From Oscillospiraceae bacterium (lineage in GTDB: Bacteria; Bacillota; Clostridia; Oscillospirales; Acutalibacteraceae): a stretch of DNA of 42,155 nt. How positions within the stretch are numbered: position 1 is the stretch's first letter; every line of letters begins with the position of its first letter. Shown here in pieces: positions 7,318-15,855 of this stretch. Under the pieces are notes generated by a model. The model saw nothing but the letters and a program-made list of their open reading frames with translations. It had not been told where the DNA came from and searched no databases. Made by a program: the position numbers and the translations under genes. The stretch is taken from positions 1 through 42,155 of the forward strand of contig CADBBH010000016.1 in NCBI GenBank assembly GCA_902792905.1, given 5' to 3'.

Positions 7318-8058
7318 TCAATCCGGGAGCATTATGAGGTCTTTTACGACCTCCGAGGCTATAATCAGACCGACTGCGGGAGGCACAAACGCGATGCTGC
7401 CGGGCAGATCCCTTCTCGGAGCGTCGGAGCTGCGCTCCGCCGACGCGGTCTGAGCCGCTTCTTCCGTCGGCTTACGTGGCTCCTCCTCGGAATAGACTAC
7501 CTTGAGCGAATCGATGCCGCGGTTTCTGCACTCCTTGCGCATTCTTTTTGCGAGGGGGCAGACCTGAGTGTCATAAATATCCGCCACCCTGAAAGCGGTC
7601 GGGTCGAGCTTGTTGCCCGCACCCATTGCGCATATAATCGGAGCATTCTCATTCTTCGCCTTTTCTATCAGGGCGAGCTTCGCGGTGAGAGTATCGACGG
7701 CATCAATAATATAATCGAATCCGCCGAGCTCAAATGTATCCGCGTTTTCCGGCAGGAAGAAGCAGTCCCTGATTTCAACGCTGACGTCGGGATTGATTCT
7801 GAGCATACGCTCTTTCATCACTACGGTTTTGGGCCTGCCGACAGTCGAGGTATCCGCGATAATCTGCCTGTTGATATTGGTTTTGGAAACGGTGTCGCTG
7901 TCAACGAGCAGAAAGCTTCCTATTCCGCATCTCGCGAGCGCCTCGCAGGCGTATCCGCCGACTCCGCCTATGCCGAAGACGGCAACCCTGGATTTGCGCA
8001 GCTTATCGAGATTCTCTTTCCCGATAAGCATTTCGGTGCGTAAAAAACGATTATCCAT
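7318..8058 (-). CDS. tcdA: tRNA threonylcarbamoyladenosine dehydratase (TcdA/CsdL, ThiF family)
   Basis: ATP-dependent enzyme that cyclises t6A at position 37 of ANN-decoding tRNAs to ct6A. The N-terminal VAVFGIGGVGGYACEAL holds the nucleotide-binding glycine loop (29-35). DSDTVSKTNINRQ (about 58-70) is the adenylating-enzyme motif, and the C-terminal SIAFVPPAVGLIIASEVV is typical of TcdA rather than of ThiF or MoeB. 246 residues, normal. The start overlaps the stop of the SGNH gene as TAATG, so the two are translationally coupled. It is the last gene before the terminator at 7151-7183. An insert of about 30 polar residues before the C-terminal motif (EEEPRKPTEEAAQ and following) lacks recognisable structure. 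Confidence 0.88.
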   Translation of the reverse strand: MDNRFLRTEMLIGKENLDKLRKSRVAVFGIGGVGGYACEALARCGIGSFLLVDSDTVSKTNINRQIIADTSTVGRPKTVVMKERMLRINPDVSVEIRDCFFLPENADTFELGGFDYIIDAVDTLTAKLALIEKAKNENAPIICAMGAGNKLDPTAFRVADIYDTQVCPLAKRMRKECRNRGIDSLKVVYSEEEPRKPTEEAAQTASAERSSDAPRRDLPGSIAFVPPAVGLIIASEVVKDLIMLPD

Positions 8059-8864
8059 TATACGAACAGCTGCAGTATAGGCCAGATGGGCAGAGCTATT
8101 TCATTGACGCCGGGGTGGTTGATGACAGGTTCCGTCGCTTCGCCGAGTCCGAGCTCCTTGAGAACCTTGAGAACCTCTCTCGCAATCAGCACGTTTCCTT
8201 TCGCGTTCGGATGAATCGTATCGAGCGCGGTGAATCCGAAAACGCCCTTGAGCGCCGCATGGACATCGACAACGGTGAAAGCTTCGGGATTCTCATCAAG
8301 ATAGGATACGAGCTTTTCATTGAGGAGAGTAATGATTCTCTCAAGCTGAGCGCCGACGAGCGGATAATTCGGAGCGTAGAGAGTCTGGAAGAGAATGGTC
8401 GCTTCGGGATTTATCTCTTTGATTTTGCCGATTATGACGCAGAAATTATCATAAGCCGATTCGACTATCTGCTTGCTGGGCTCCAGATTTCCGAACGCCG
8501 CCTCGATGACGAGCTTAATCATATTGAGGAAGATGGTTTTGCCGAGAAAATCATTGCCGCCTATTGAAATGCTTATGATATCCGCTTCGGCAACATCCCT
8601 GATTACATCGGATTTATTGAGCTCATTCACAAGGTTTGCGGTCGTGAAACCGTCAATTCCGCGGTTTTTGTAGTTATAGCCGTTGGTATCGGCGACTATT
8701 CTGCCGAAGCAGGCCTCATCGTGATTGAGAACTCCCGAGCCCCTGGCTATCGAATCGCCGAGCAGGAGATAATTGAGAGTTTCCTTTTCTTCTTCCGCGA
8801 AGCCGATGACGGTCACGGAGAGAATCATAACCAGCGCGAGGATAATTGATAATGCCTTTTTCAT
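8058..8864 (-). CDS. Secreted SGNH/GDSL-family hydrolase
   Basis: Exported esterase or lipase-like hydrolase. Residues 1-23 form a Sec signal peptide (MKK, then a hydrophobic core ending GFAEE). Block I is GDSIARGSG with Ser38, block III is GGND (102-105), and the catalytic pair is Asp215/His218 in DTIHPN, so all SGNH residues are present. 268 residues. The C-terminal tail is hydrophobic and proline-containing (ALPIWPILQLFV), possibly for membrane or wall contact. The substrate could be acetylated polysaccharide or lipid and cannot be told from sequence. Start ATG 8864 has AGAGG upstream, 15 bp after larE. Confidence 0.88.
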   Translation of the reverse strand: MKKALSIILALVMILSVTVIGFAEEEKETLNYLLLGDSIARGSGVLNHDEACFGRIVADTNGYNYKNRGIDGFTTANLVNELNKSDVIRDVAEADIISISIGGNDFLGKTIFLNMIKLVIEAAFGNLEPSKQIVESAYDNFCVIIGKIKEINPEATILFQTLYAPNYPLVGAQLERIITLLNEKLVSYLDENPEAFTVVDVHAALKGVFGFTALDTIHPNAKGNVLIAREVLKVLKELGLGEATEPVINHPGVNEIALPIWPILQLFV

Positions 8865-8879
8865 AGTGTTTGCCTCTTT

Positions 8880-9680
8880 TCAGATATTCATATTGCCTGT
8901 TTTATAGCCGTTTATGTCAAGGGAAACAAAGCGGAAGCCGATTTCTCTTAAATAATCATAAACCGCTTTTCTTGTGCCTTCTTCAATGAACCTTTCGAAA
9001 TCCGCCTGCGGAATCTCGATTCTCGCGTCCTCCCCGTGGATTCTCACTCTGAACTGCGTGAAGCCGAGTTCAAAGAGGAAGCGTTCCGCCTTCTCCGCCT
9101 GTTTCAGCTTATCCGCGGTTATGAGAGTGCCCGTCGGAAATCTTGTTGCAAGGCAGGCGAACGAGGGTTTTGCCGCCGACGGCAGATTGAAATGCGCCGA
9201 GAGCTCCCTGATTTCCGCCTTTGAAAGCCCGGCGGAGCGCAGGGGAGTCAGGATTCCGAGCTCGGCAGTCGCCCTTTTGCCGGGTCTGTAATCGCCGTCA
9301 TCATCGGTGTTCGCTCCCTCCGCGACGGCGCTGAATCCGTTTTCGCGTGCGGTCGCGAGTATCTTTTCAAACAGCGCACGCTTGCAGATATAGCAGCGGT
9401 CGGCGGGATTTTCGGCAAAGCCGGGTATTTCAAGAGGATTGGTTTCAAGAATAATCTGCCTGATGCCGAATCTTCTGCAGAATTCATCCGCGTCGCTCCT
9501 CTCCGTACCGGAGAGCAGAGGGGAGACGACCGTTACCGCCGCCGCCTTTTCGCCGAGGGCATCCTTTGCCGCGTAGAGCAGCAGCGAGGAATCAACCCCG
9601 CCCGAGAAAGCGACCGCAACGGAGCCGGCGCAGACGAGCTGAGCCTTCAGATTATCGTATTTTTCAAAAAGTCCGTTCAT
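8880..9680 (-). CDS. larE: ATP-dependent sacrificial sulfur transferase LarE-like
   Basis: PP-loop enzyme of the LarE family. LarE converts the two carboxylates of the biosynthetic intermediate to thiocarboxylates during synthesis of the nickel-pincer nucleotide cofactor of lactate racemase. Evidence is the PP-loop SGGVDSS (26-32), EGANTDD (121-127) and the sacrificial cysteine in FACLATRFPTG (Cys176); 266 residues is family size. The start overlaps xylB by 4 nt (ATGA). No larA, larB or larC gene is in the window, so either the cofactor genes lie elsewhere or this member serves another sulfur-transfer role. Its position behind sugar isomerase and kinase genes may reflect co-expression only. 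Confidence 0.88.
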   Translation of the reverse strand: MNGLFEKYDNLKAQLVCAGSVAVAFSGGVDSSLLLYAAKDALGEKAAAVTVVSPLLSGTERSDADEFCRRFGIRQIILETNPLEIPGFAENPADRCYICKRALFEKILATARENGFSAVAEGANTDDDGDYRPGKRATAELGILTPLRSAGLSKAEIRELSAHFNLPSAAKPSFACLATRFPTGTLITADKLKQAEKAERFLFELGFTQFRVRIHGEDARIEIPQADFERFIEEGTRKAVYDYLREIGFRFVSLDINGYKTGNMNI

Positions 9681-11110
9681 TTCAGTTCTTTTGCGAGAGG
9701 ATACATTTTAAGGTATCCCGCGTATTTTTTCTCATAGAATTCATTCATCGCCTTGTCGGGATGAACCGTCTCTTTTATTCCGTAAAACGCGGATGATATA
9801 TCATTCCCGCAGCCCTTTGCCGCGAGGATGCAGGCGCCGAGAACTCCGCCGTGCTCAAATTCGGGAATCTCGATATCTATGCCGAGAATATCGGCGCAGA
9901 GCTGAACCCAGAATTTATTCCTCGTGCCGCCGCCGCAGATTTTCGATTTATGTATATCCACGCCGAGCGACTTTATGATTTCAATATTTTCCTTGAGCGA
10001 GAACGCTACTCCCTCAAGCACCGCGAGAGTCATTTCCTCTCTTGATGTATTCATCGAAAGGCCCGCGAAGACGCCTCTGACCGCCGTATCGTTGACCGGC
10101 GAGCGCTCACCCATAAGATAGGGGAGGAAGAGCACGTCGCTTTTGCCCTCAAGCGCCGAAATATCAAAATCATAGCCGGATTTGAGAATATCCTCAATCC
10201 ACCATTTCTGGCTGCTCGCGGCAGTCAGGGTGCAGGCGAGATAATGATACTTTCCGTTTGCCGAGCAGAAGGAATGAATTGCGTTTTTCTTATCGCAGTT
10301 GAATTTATCCGAGCAGACGAAGACTGTGCCCGAGGTGCCGAGCGAAATATTGCAGTCGCCGTCATTTACGGTTCCGGTGCCTATCGCCGAGGCGGCGTTG
10401 TCGCCCGCGCCGATGACTATTTTTACGCTTTCGGAAAGGCCGAGCTTATCGGCAAATTCCTTTTTGAGTGTACCGACAGCTTTGCTGCTCTCGTAAACCT
10501 TCGGAAGTCTGCTTTCGTCAATATGAAGCAGGCTGAGCATTTCCTTTGACCAGCGCCTGTTTTCCGTATCAAAATACAGAGTGCCCGCGGCGTCGCTCGT
10601 ATCGGTCGCGAATACGCCCGAGAGCATGTAGGCGACATAATCCTTCGGAAGGCAGATTTTTTCCGCCTTTGCGAAATTTTCGGGCTCATTCTCATAAACC
10701 CAGAGCAGTTTTGGCGCGGTAAAGCCCGCGAATGCGATATTGCCCGTTTTTTCAAGCAGGAATTCTTTGCCGGTTTCGTTGTTGAGAAATGCCGTCTGCT
10801 TTTCGCTCCTGCCGTCATTCCAGAGAAGCGCGGGGCGGATGGGCTTATCATCCTTATCGAGCATCACGAGCCCGTGCATCTGCCCCGAGAAACTGATTGC
10901 CCTGACAGCGTTTTTATCAATGCCTGCCGTCAGCTCCTCAATCGCCGAAACGCTTTCTCTCAGCCAGTCCTCCGGATTCTGCTCAGACCAGCCGGGCTTC
11001 GGCAGGGAGAGGGGGTAATCGCGCGAAACAGAGCCGATTATGCTGTTATCATCTGTCAGCATCGCCTTGACGGACGAGGTGCCGACATCGAGACCTATGT
11101 AGAAATTCAT
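9677..11110 (-). CDS. xylB: Xylulokinase-type FGGY sugar kinase
   Basis: Phosphorylates a ketopentose, most likely D-xylulose, to enter the pentose phosphate pathway. It has the N-terminal GLDVGTSSVKA (6-16), SGQMHG (75-80), the catalytic-base motif GAGDNAASAIG with Asp237, and a late GGGTRN loop. 477 residues, normal for FGGY kinases. It follows a fucose/arabinose-type isomerase and a GH3 glycosidase, which fits pentose or pentoside use. FGGY substrate specificity is hard to read from sequence; xylulose is favoured by SGQMHG and overall resemblance. Start ATG 11110 lies 4 nt after the isomerase stop with no strong Shine-Dalgarno, suggesting coupling. Confidence 0.88.
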   Translation of the reverse strand: MNFYIGLDVGTSSVKAMLTDDNSIIGSVSRDYPLSLPKPGWSEQNPEDWLRESVSAIEELTAGIDKNAVRAISFSGQMHGLVMLDKDDKPIRPALLWNDGRSEKQTAFLNNETGKEFLLEKTGNIAFAGFTAPKLLWVYENEPENFAKAEKICLPKDYVAYMLSGVFATDTSDAAGTLYFDTENRRWSKEMLSLLHIDESRLPKVYESSKAVGTLKKEFADKLGLSESVKIVIGAGDNAASAIGTGTVNDGDCNISLGTSGTVFVCSDKFNCDKKNAIHSFCSANGKYHYLACTLTAASSQKWWIEDILKSGYDFDISALEGKSDVLFLPYLMGERSPVNDTAVRGVFAGLSMNTSREEMTLAVLEGVAFSLKENIEIIKSLGVDIHKSKICGGGTRNKFWVQLCADILGIDIEIPEFEHGGVLGACILAAKGCGNDISSAFYGIKETVHPDKAMNEFYEKKYAGYLKMYPLAKELK

Positions 11111-11116
11111 ATCCGG

Positions 11117-12586
11117 TTAACCCCAGGGATTCTCATGCGCGTAGCGGACATTTGCGGGGCGGTTGTATTCGATATCGGTGACGCCGAGATATTTGAATAC
11201 CTCATAGAGCGCCTTGCCGCAGTGAGCGAAAGCGACCGCGCCGTGGTGCGGGAATCTGTTCTGAATCAGAACGTGACGGTAGAATCTGCCCATTTCGGGG
11301 ATGGCGAAAACGCCGATGCCGCCGAAGGAACGGGTCGCAACGGGCAGGACCTCGCCCTGAGCGATATAGGAGCGCAGATTTCCTTCGCTGTCGCACTGAA
11401 GGCGGAAGAAGGTGATATCCGAGGGAGCGATGTCGCCCTCGAGAGTTCCGCGCGTGAAATCGGGCTCGCTGCCTGCCGGCTCGAGAAGTCTGTGCTGAAT
11501 GAGCTGATATTTTACGCCGCAGCCGTCGCACATCTTGCAGCTCGGGGTGTTGCCGCAGTGGAAGCCCATAAACGTATCGGTAAGCTTATAGTCGAATTTG
11601 CCGCCGATTTCCTCATCATAGATATATTTGGGAACGGAATTGTTGATATCGAGCAGGGTGACCGCGTCCTGAGTGACGCAGGCGCCGATATACTCGGAGA
11701 GGGTGCCGTAGATATCGACCTCGCAGGCGACGGGGATTCCGCGCGCGGCAAGGCGTGAATTGACATAGCAGGGTTCAAAGCCGAACTGCTCGGGGAAAGC
11801 GGGCCAGCATTTATCGGCGAAAGCGACATATTTTCTGTCGCCCCTGTGATTCTCCGCCCAGTCGAGAAGAGTCAGCTCAAACTGAGCCATTCTCTCGAGC
11901 ATATCCTCATATATATTCCCGCCCATTTCCTTTTTCATATCGGCAATGACTTCGGGAATCCTCGCGTCGCCCGCGTGCTCCTTGTATGAAACAAGCAGGT
12001 CGAGCTCGCTGTTTTCCTCAATTTCAACGCCTATCTCATAGAGCCCTTTTATCGGGGCGTTGCAGGCGAAGAAATCCTGCGGGCGCGGACCGAAGGTGAT
12101 AATCTTGAGATTCTTAACGCCGATAATTCCTCTTGCGACGGGGATGAAATCTTTTATCATCTTTACGCAGTCCGCCGCGTCGCCGACCGGATATTCGGGG
12201 ATATATGCGCTGAGCTTTCTCATGCCGAGATTGTAGGAGCAGTTGAGCATTCCGCAGTAAGCGTCGCCTCTGCCGTCAATGAGGTCGCCGTCTCCCTCCG
12301 CGGCGGCTATGCACATCGCGGGGCCGTCGAATTTTTTGACAAGCAGCGTCTCGGGAGTCTCGGGTCCGAAATTGCCGAGGAATACTACGAGCGCGTTGAC
12401 GCCGTGCGCCTTGACATCGTCAATTGCCTTCTGCGCGTCGGCTTCGTTTTCAACGGTGACGGGGCATTCATAGAGTCCTTCGCCGAAAGCGGAAACGATA
12501 TTCTTCCTGCGCATTTCGGAAAGGCCGATGGGGAAGCAGTCTCTTGAAACGGCAATTATGCCTAATTTTACTTCGGGAATGTTCAT
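11117..12586 (-). CDS. L-fucose/L-arabinose isomerase family protein
   Basis: A 489-residue cytoplasmic sugar isomerase of the fucose/arabinose isomerase superfamily. Typical segments are VVFLGNFGPETPE (near 85-97), GDAYCGMLNCSYNLGMRKL, the central ITFGPRPQDFFACNAP, and the C-terminal FGGIGVFAIPEMGRFYRHV followed by RFPHHGAVAFAHCG, which resembles the metal-site region of AraA/FucI. Members interconvert an aldose and a ketose with Mn2+. Because the next gene is a xylulokinase, a pentose such as arabinose or xylose derived from a glycoside is the likely substrate; this is inference. Start ATG 12586 overlaps the GH3 stop as TAATATG behind AAGGAGATA. Confidence 0.85.
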   Translation of the reverse strand: MNIPEVKLGIIAVSRDCFPIGLSEMRRKNIVSAFGEGLYECPVTVENEADAQKAIDDVKAHGVNALVVFLGNFGPETPETLLVKKFDGPAMCIAAAEGDGDLIDGRGDAYCGMLNCSYNLGMRKLSAYIPEYPVGDAADCVKMIKDFIPVARGIIGVKNLKIITFGPRPQDFFACNAPIKGLYEIGVEIEENSELDLLVSYKEHAGDARIPEVIADMKKEMGGNIYEDMLERMAQFELTLLDWAENHRGDRKYVAFADKCWPAFPEQFGFEPCYVNSRLAARGIPVACEVDIYGTLSEYIGACVTQDAVTLLDINNSVPKYIYDEEIGGKFDYKLTDTFMGFHCGNTPSCKMCDGCGVKYQLIQHRLLEPAGSEPDFTRGTLEGDIAPSDITFFRLQCDSEGNLRSYIAQGEVLPVATRSFGGIGVFAIPEMGRFYRHVLIQNRFPHHGAVAFAHCGKALYEVFKYLGVTDIEYNRPANVRYAHENPWG

Positions 12587-12587
12587 A

Positions 12588-14666
12588 TTATATCTCCTTA
12601 CTGAAATTGATTTTTATTTCTTTATTCATACAGTCGAGCGAATCCTTGCCGACATAGAGCGTGTATTCATCCTCAAGGAACCATGATTCTGTTTCGGGAT
12701 TGTAGAATTTCAGATCACCGGTATTGATTTCCACCTTAGCGGGGGCGCTTTCTCCCGCCGGAACAAATACTTTTTTGAAGCCCTTGAGCAGCTTTACGGG
12801 ATGCTCTCCGCCCGCGCCGGCGTATACCTGCACGACCGTTTTGCCGTCCCTGTCTCCGGTGTTCTTCACGGTCAGGGAAACGGTAATCTTACCGTCCTCC
12901 TCTTTTGCCCTGACTCTCTGATAGGCGAAGGAGGTGTACGAGAGGCCGAAGCCGAAGGGATAAGCGGGTTCCTTTCCTTCCTTATCGAGCAGGGTGTAGC
13001 CGTGATAATAGCCGTAGGTGATATCTCTGGTCTTGTCGCCGGGGAAGAGAAAATCGGGGTAGTCATCCTCGCTCTTCGCGATTGTGAACGGCAGGTGACC
13101 CGAGGGATTTACCTCGCCCGAAATCAGCTTCGCGAGCGCGTTTCCGCCCTCCATACCGCCGTAGAACGAGTGGAGAATCGCCGACACGGAATCCTTCCAT
13201 TCCTCGATTACATAAGCGGAGCCGCCGATTATATTGACTATAACATTTTTGCAGGATGCCGCAGCGTGGCGAATCAGCGCCGCTTCGTCGCGCGGGATAC
13301 GCAGCGAATATCTGTCTCCGCCCATTCCCTTTTCCTGCACGGAATCGCTCTTTGAGAAATTCGCAAGGTTTTCGCCCTCCTGCTTATAGTCGCTGCCGAT
13401 GCAGAGGATGACAGCGTCGCATTTCTTTATTTCGCTCTCTTTCGGAGTCAGGCTCGTGCCCTCGCACAGAACGACGTTTTCTTTTCCGTAAATATTGCAC
13501 AGGCCCTCATAGGGCGTGACGGTATATGGAGCGAATACCGAGCTTGAGCCGTGGTCGCCGACATTTATCTTATTCGCGTATCTGCCGACTATCGCAATCT
13601 TCTTCGGCTTCTCAAGCGGTAAAATGCCGTTGTTTTTCAGAAGCACCGTTCCTTCGAGAGCGGCTCTCTCGGCGAGCTCAATATGCTCCTTCGAGCAGAC
13701 GACGCTCTTATCGGTCTTCTTGATTTTCGGTGTGATTTTTATCAGCGCGCGCAGAATGCTTTCAACAGAATCGTCAATATCCTGCATGGTTATTCTGCCG
13801 GTTTTCAGCGTAACAGGCAGCGCGGCATAATGCATAATCTGGGGCATCTCGATATCGAGACCCGCCTTGAGTGCCTTCGGAGCATTGCGCACGCCCATGA
13901 GGAAATCGGAGATGGTGAAGCCCTCAAAGCCCCATTGTTCCCTGAGAATATCCTTGAGCAGATACTTGCTCTCGCAGCAGTGGTCGCCCCTGAAAAGATT
14001 GTAAGCGCCCATTATCGACATTGCGCCCGCGTCAATACACGCCTTGAAATGGGGGAGATAGACCTCGTGAAGAGTGACCTCGTCGCAGTCAACATTGACA
14101 TCGAAGCGGATATTCTCAATGCTGTTGAGCGCATAGTGTTTAGGGCAGGCGATAACGCCCTTTTCCTGAACCGCCCTTGTCAGCGCGACTCCCATTTTCG
14201 AGAGCAGGAACGGGTCCTCGCCGTAGGTTTCCTGCGCTCTGCCCCAGCGGGGATTGCGCAGCAGATTAATGCAGATGCCCGCGAAATAGTTGCCGCCGAG
14301 AGCGACGACCTCATCCGCCATCGCCGAGCCGATTTCGTACTCGAGCTCATCGTCAAACGAGGCGCCTCTCGCCATTGAAACGGGGAAGCAGGTGCTGTTG
14401 CCCATAACGACTCCGCGCGGGCCGTCCGAAAAAGCGACCTCGGGGATGCCGAGCCGTCTGACGCCTCCCGCGAGGCAGGGGCGGCAGTTATATTTCTGAC
14501 CCTTTGTGATGAGGTCGAAACCGTTTCTCATAAAGAATCTTTTGCCAGATAACATACCGAGTTTCTCGGAGGTTTTCAGTTCTTTGCGAAGGGCCGATGC
14601 CGTTTCGCACAGATTCTCGCCGGTCGGGTTTTCCGCGTATTTTTTTACCGCGGTTTCAAAGTCCAT
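12588..14666 (-). CDS. Glycoside hydrolase family 3 (beta-glycosidase)
   Basis: Releases a terminal non-reducing sugar from beta-glycosides. Order of domains in 692 residues: the GH3 N-terminal barrel with FSDGPRG (79-85), NLLRNPRWGRAQETYGEDP (134-152), KHYALN (176-181) and the nucleophile Asp254 in TISDF; the alpha/beta sandwich with the QEKGMGGDRYSL region; and a C-terminal Fn3-like domain (LTVKNTGDRDGKTVVQVY). There is no signal peptide, so it acts inside the cell on imported oligosaccharides. It heads the operon with an isomerase and xylulokinase, pointing to xylosides or arabinosides, but GH3 specificity is not readable. Start ATG 14666 has GGGAGG upstream. Confidence 0.92.
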   Translation of the reverse strand: MDFETAVKKYAENPTGENLCETASALRKELKTSEKLGMLSGKRFFMRNGFDLITKGQKYNCRPCLAGGVRRLGIPEVAFSDGPRGVVMGNSTCFPVSMARGASFDDELEYEIGSAMADEVVALGGNYFAGICINLLRNPRWGRAQETYGEDPFLLSKMGVALTRAVQEKGVIACPKHYALNSIENIRFDVNVDCDEVTLHEVYLPHFKACIDAGAMSIMGAYNLFRGDHCCESKYLLKDILREQWGFEGFTISDFLMGVRNAPKALKAGLDIEMPQIMHYAALPVTLKTGRITMQDIDDSVESILRALIKITPKIKKTDKSVVCSKEHIELAERAALEGTVLLKNNGILPLEKPKKIAIVGRYANKINVGDHGSSSVFAPYTVTPYEGLCNIYGKENVVLCEGTSLTPKESEIKKCDAVILCIGSDYKQEGENLANFSKSDSVQEKGMGGDRYSLRIPRDEAALIRHAAASCKNVIVNIIGGSAYVIEEWKDSVSAILHSFYGGMEGGNALAKLISGEVNPSGHLPFTIAKSEDDYPDFLFPGDKTRDITYGYYHGYTLLDKEGKEPAYPFGFGLSYTSFAYQRVRAKEEDGKITVSLTVKNTGDRDGKTVVQVYAGAGGEHPVKLLKGFKKVFVPAGESAPAKVEINTGDLKFYNPETESWFLEDEYTLYVGKDSLDCMNKEIKINFSKEI

Positions 14667-14702
14667 TTACACGCCTCCCTGCGGATATATTTATATAATT
14701 AT

Positions 14703-14731
14703 ATAATAAAGTTTACGGATTATTTTGTCAA
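14703..14731 (-). promoter_or_regulatory. Consensus sigma-A promoter of the GH3-xylB-tcdA operon
   Basis: On the minus strand TTGACA (14726-14731) is separated by 17 bp from TATTAT (14703-14708), about 35 bp ahead of the GH3 start. Six closely spaced or overlapping genes follow down to the terminator at 7151-7183, so one transcript is likely. Confidence 0.85.
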
Positions 14732-14740
14732 TGAAAAAAT

Positions 14741-14772
14741 AAAAAAGGCGTGCAGATTTTACTCTGCACGCC
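14741..14772 (-). terminator. Terminator downstream of the DUF4474 pair
   Basis: A perfect 10-bp stem GGCGTGCAGA (14747-14756) with TCTGCACGCC (14763-14772) and a 6-nt loop. On the minus strand it is followed by TTTTTT and more T-rich DNA. It ends transcription of the two DUF4474 genes just before the GH3 promoter. Confidence 0.92.
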
Positions 14773-14788
14773 GTAAAAAGCGATATGC

Positions 14789-15835
14789 TTAATCTCTGCC
14801 TTCGTAACCAACGAAGCTGTCCTGATAAATGGTTGACCAGAGAACCCAGACATCGGAGCCGCTCATGAAGTATGAGTCGTCAACGAGCTGATCCGCGCCT
14901 GCCGCTCTGCGGAAGCCGCCGAGTTTCAGACCCTGAACGAATAGATTCGCCTGCTCGGGTGATTTGAAGGTAATGCGGTTCTTGGTCTTGATTTCGGTTC
15001 TGGGAGCTGTATATTTGGTAACCTGACCCTTGACGAAGCCGGTTGCCCACCAGTAGGTGTCATAAGGTCTGGTGAATACTTTCTTATAAGTGCCGTTGCC
15101 GCCCTTGCAGTAGTAGCAGTCGAGCTGCATCTTGAGCCAGTCGGCTTTGTCGGCCGCGTTGAAGTGGTTGATATCTCCGGTGCCGCCGTTATACTGATCG
15201 AGATCGCAGGTGTAAACGCCGATTTCAGCGCCGATGAGAAGATAGCCGTACTGACCCTTCCAGAGCTGAATCATCCAGTTCTTTCCGCCGTACTGGAAGC
15301 GGATTCTGACCTGGTCGATATACATTGCCGCGTAGGGAGCGAGCTTATCATAAACCTCGTTATAGCCGGTATCCTTCTGCCAGTTATCCTTATCGTCGCA
15401 GTAGTAATAACCGTCGCTTGAATATCTGTAGCCGAGGAAGGACTGCTTCGCGTCGTCGCCGATCATCTTCTGAACGTTCATCTTGGTATCGCTGTTCTCG
15501 GCTTCGGAGCTAGCCTTCTTGGTAGTGGTGCTTCCGTTCTTGGTGGTTTTTGCAGCTTTGGTAGCGTTGTTTATTACTCTGGTGATTGCCTGGGTAACTC
15601 TTGTGACAGCGTTGCCCTGAGCGTCGGTCTCGGGCTCGGCTTCAACGGTGCTGTCGGGCTCTGCGGTCGGCTCGGTATAATCATAATAATCTTCTTCGGT
15701 GATTTCGACCTGTCTTTCGGTGTTTGCGGTTGTGGGTTCAACGGTGGCGGGCTTTCTCAGGAAATAAACTGCCGCGCCGCAGCCGCCGATAACGAGGGCC
15801 GCACAGATTGCAAGAACGATGATTTTGGTTTTCAT
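14789..15835 (-). CDS. DUF4474-domain membrane-anchored surface protein (copy 2)
   Basis: 348 residues. Residues 1-26 are a membrane anchor or signal (a GGCGAAVYFL stretch could also act as a lipobox, but the following residues stay hydrophobic). Residues 30-125 form a Thr/Ala/Glu-rich linker with TTTKK runs. The globular part from about 125 holds FLGYRYSSDGYYY, FQYGGKNWMIQLWKGQYG and GAEIGVYT, hallmarks of DUF4474. The function of DUF4474 is unknown. It is paralogous to the next gene upstream: both share the QLWKGQY block, a WWxTGxVxGQ segment and a closing RITFKxxEQA-x-GF region. Start ATG 15835 follows AGGAG; the gap to its paralogue is 20 bp. Confidence 0.8.
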   Translation of the reverse strand: MKTKIIVLAICAALVIGGCGAAVYFLRKPATVEPTTANTERQVEITEEDYYDYTEPTAEPDSTVEAEPETDAQGNAVTRVTQAITRVINNATKAAKTTKNGSTTTKKASSEAENSDTKMNVQKMIGDDAKQSFLGYRYSSDGYYYCDDKDNWQKDTGYNEVYDKLAPYAAMYIDQVRIRFQYGGKNWMIQLWKGQYGYLLIGAEIGVYTCDLDQYNGGTGDINHFNAADKADWLKMQLDCYYCKGGNGTYKKVFTRPYDTYWWATGFVKGQVTKYTAPRTEIKTKNRITFKSPEQANLFVQGLKLGGFRRAAGADQLVDDSYFMSGSDVWVLWSTIYQDSFVGYEGRD

Positions 15836-15855
15836 AGTTAAACTCTCCTCTTAAA

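Noticed and set aside
10874-11758. Long plus-strand open frame (294 codons)
   Set aside because: It lies antisense to the xylB start and the isomerase gene, has no ribosome site and no recognisable family. Similar long shadows at 13683-14378, 19850-20821 and 24651-25481 are rejected for the same reasons.
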